NCBI GenBank assembly: GCA_937934595.1
Contig: CALGZA010000018.1
Location: 1 to 64,000 of the forward strand
Origin: an uncultured Verrucomicrobiales bacterium
GTDB lineage: Bacteria; Verrucomicrobiota; Verrucomicrobiia; Verrucomicrobiales; Akkermansiaceae
Direction: 5' to 3'
DNA: 64,000 nucleotides
Shown here: in pieces, positions 63,312-64,000 of the stretch
How positions within the stretch are numbered: the first letter of the stretch is position 1
Layout of the letters: the number at the start of each line of letters is the position of its first letter
Notes under the pieces: model-generated
The model's database searches: none
Told to the model about the DNA's origin: nothing
What the model saw: the letters and a program-made list of their open reading frames with translations, nothing else
Program-made: the position numbers and the translations under genes

Positions 63312-64000
63312 ATGATGAAATTAACAAATAAAACAAAATTTGACGTCTGCGTAGCATCACATTTCGGTATGTGCTTCGGTGTAAAAGCAGCAATAGCTAA
63401 AACCAAAAAACTCGCCTCACACACTCCAATAACCATCCTAGGTGAACTGGCTCATAATGATACTGTGATAAAAAAACTAGAAAATCTAGGAGCTAAAAAA
63501 TCCAACCTCGAAGATCACAACGCCAAAACACCAAACGTCATCATCACAGCACATGGCACATCAGACACACAACGCAAAAAATGGGCAGATAATGGATACA
63601 TAGTGACCGACACTACTTGCCCACTAGTGCACAAAGCACACAACGCACTAAAAACACTTATCCTAGCAGAATACACTCCAGTTCTAATAGGAAAACCAGA
63701 ACACGTCGAAGTCAGAGGCCTCGCAGGTGACTTCCCTCAAACCCAAATCATCTTAAACATTCAAGACATCGATAAACTAAATATCAAAAATAACAAAATA
63801 GGCATCATCTCACAAACCACTCAGCAAATAGATCACGTAAACTCCCTCCTATCTGAAATAAAACAAAAATACCCTAACGCCAAAGTCAAATATATCGACA
63901 CCGTCTGCAGCCCCACAAAAGAAAGACAAACAGCACTCGTTGACCTCTGCAATAAATCAGAGATCATCATTGTAGTAGGCGGAAAAAACTCAAATAACAC
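63312..64000 (+). CDS. ispH: 4-hydroxy-3-methylbut-2-enyl diphosphate reductase, N-terminal part (3' end outside window)
   Basis: The open frame from ATG 63312 (or ATG 63315) runs to the window edge (about 229 codons). It shows the three Fe-S cysteines of IspH/LytB: 'HFGMCFGVKAAI', 'TDTTCPLVHKAHN' and 'DTVCSPTKERQ'. 'ILGELAHNDTVI' and 'ISQTTQQ' are also present. It catalyses the last step of the MEP isoprenoid pathway. It was not in the ORF track because it is cut by the window end. Confidence 0.93.
   Translation, partial: MMKLTNKTKFDVCVASHFGMCFGVKAAIAKTKKLASHTPITILGELAHNDTVIKKLENLGAKKSNLEDHNAKTPNVIITAHGTSDTQRKKWADNGYIVTDTTCPLVHKAHNALKTLILAEYTPVLIGKPEHVEVRGLAGDFPQTQIILNIQDIDKLNIKNNKIGIISQTTQQIDHVNSLLSEIKQKYPNAKVKYIDTVCSPTKERQTALVDLCNKSEIIIVVGGKNSNN

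Overview
The window looks like a chromosomal segment of a Verrucomicrobium (PVC superphylum), plausibly of the Akkermansiaceae/Rubritalea type. The reasons are a PEP-CTERM secreted protein, Tat-exported Gfo/Idh/MocA and sugar-isomerase-like TIM-barrel proteins, paired SUMF/FGE-like secreted proteins, the order trnT-tuf-trnW-secE-nusG-rplK, and starts that mostly lack a Shine-Dalgarno sequence. This is an inference from gene content; no rRNA is present. The + strand is strongly depleted in G and rich in C and A over most of the window, whichever strand is coding, which suggests it is the lagging strand. Two stretches break that pattern and are full of mobile or decayed DNA: about 8.3-10.2 kb and about 54.2-59.0 kb.

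Layout. 0-0.2 kb: tail of a REP-associated transposase. 0.3-6.8 kb: exported proteins (M15-like lipoprotein, Tat TIM barrel, Tat Gfo/Idh, two SUMF-domain paralogues, ApbE whose only plausible start is ATA). 6.9-7.9 kb: PEP-CTERM protein. 8.3-10.2 kb: broken ISAs1, IS630 and IS66 pieces. 10.3-13.0 kb: CvfB, a pseudokinase and a TPR protein. 13.3-16.4 kb: translation/transcription operon with two tRNAs and an unexplained structured spacer. 16.5-30.5 kb: housekeeping genes (kbl, SMUG1-type glycosylase, sufT, LMW phosphatase, beta-CASP RNase, TrmH-type methyltransferase, a Maf-lipid kinase fusion, argB, and an AmgK/MurU cell-wall recycling pair). 31.5-37.9 kb: tripartite RND efflux operon with a TetR regulator. 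39.5-42.7 kb: an RsmA-Nudix fusion, small exported proteins, dapA. 42.8-52.8 kb: release-factor-like protein, then a tight seven-gene operon. 54.2-59.0 kb: island with small orphan genes, repeated spacer motifs, RHS and ISAs1 remnants. 59.4-64 kb: bioB, exported and TPM-domain proteins, and the start of ispH.

The best candidate for an undescribed system is the operon at 43.3-52.8 kb. It encodes HMG-CoA reductase, a UbiA-family prenyltransferase, a rifampicin-phosphotransferase/PEP-synthase-like enzyme, a DUF3419 (BtaA-like) aminocarboxypropyl transferase, a polyprenol-kinase/CTP-transferase-like membrane protein, a GNAT acyltransferase and an acyl-AMP ligase. Most junctions overlap or are separated by only a few bases. 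Because ispH of the MEP pathway lies in the same window, the HMG-CoA reductase is probably not the general isoprenoid supply. The operon may build a dedicated isoprenoid- or aminolipid-type product.

Other points worth a look are two protein fusions (Maf-DAG kinase and RsmA-Nudix), a pseudokinase translationally coupled to CvfB, the foldable RNA between tuf and trnW, and integron-like spacers in the 54-57 kb island.
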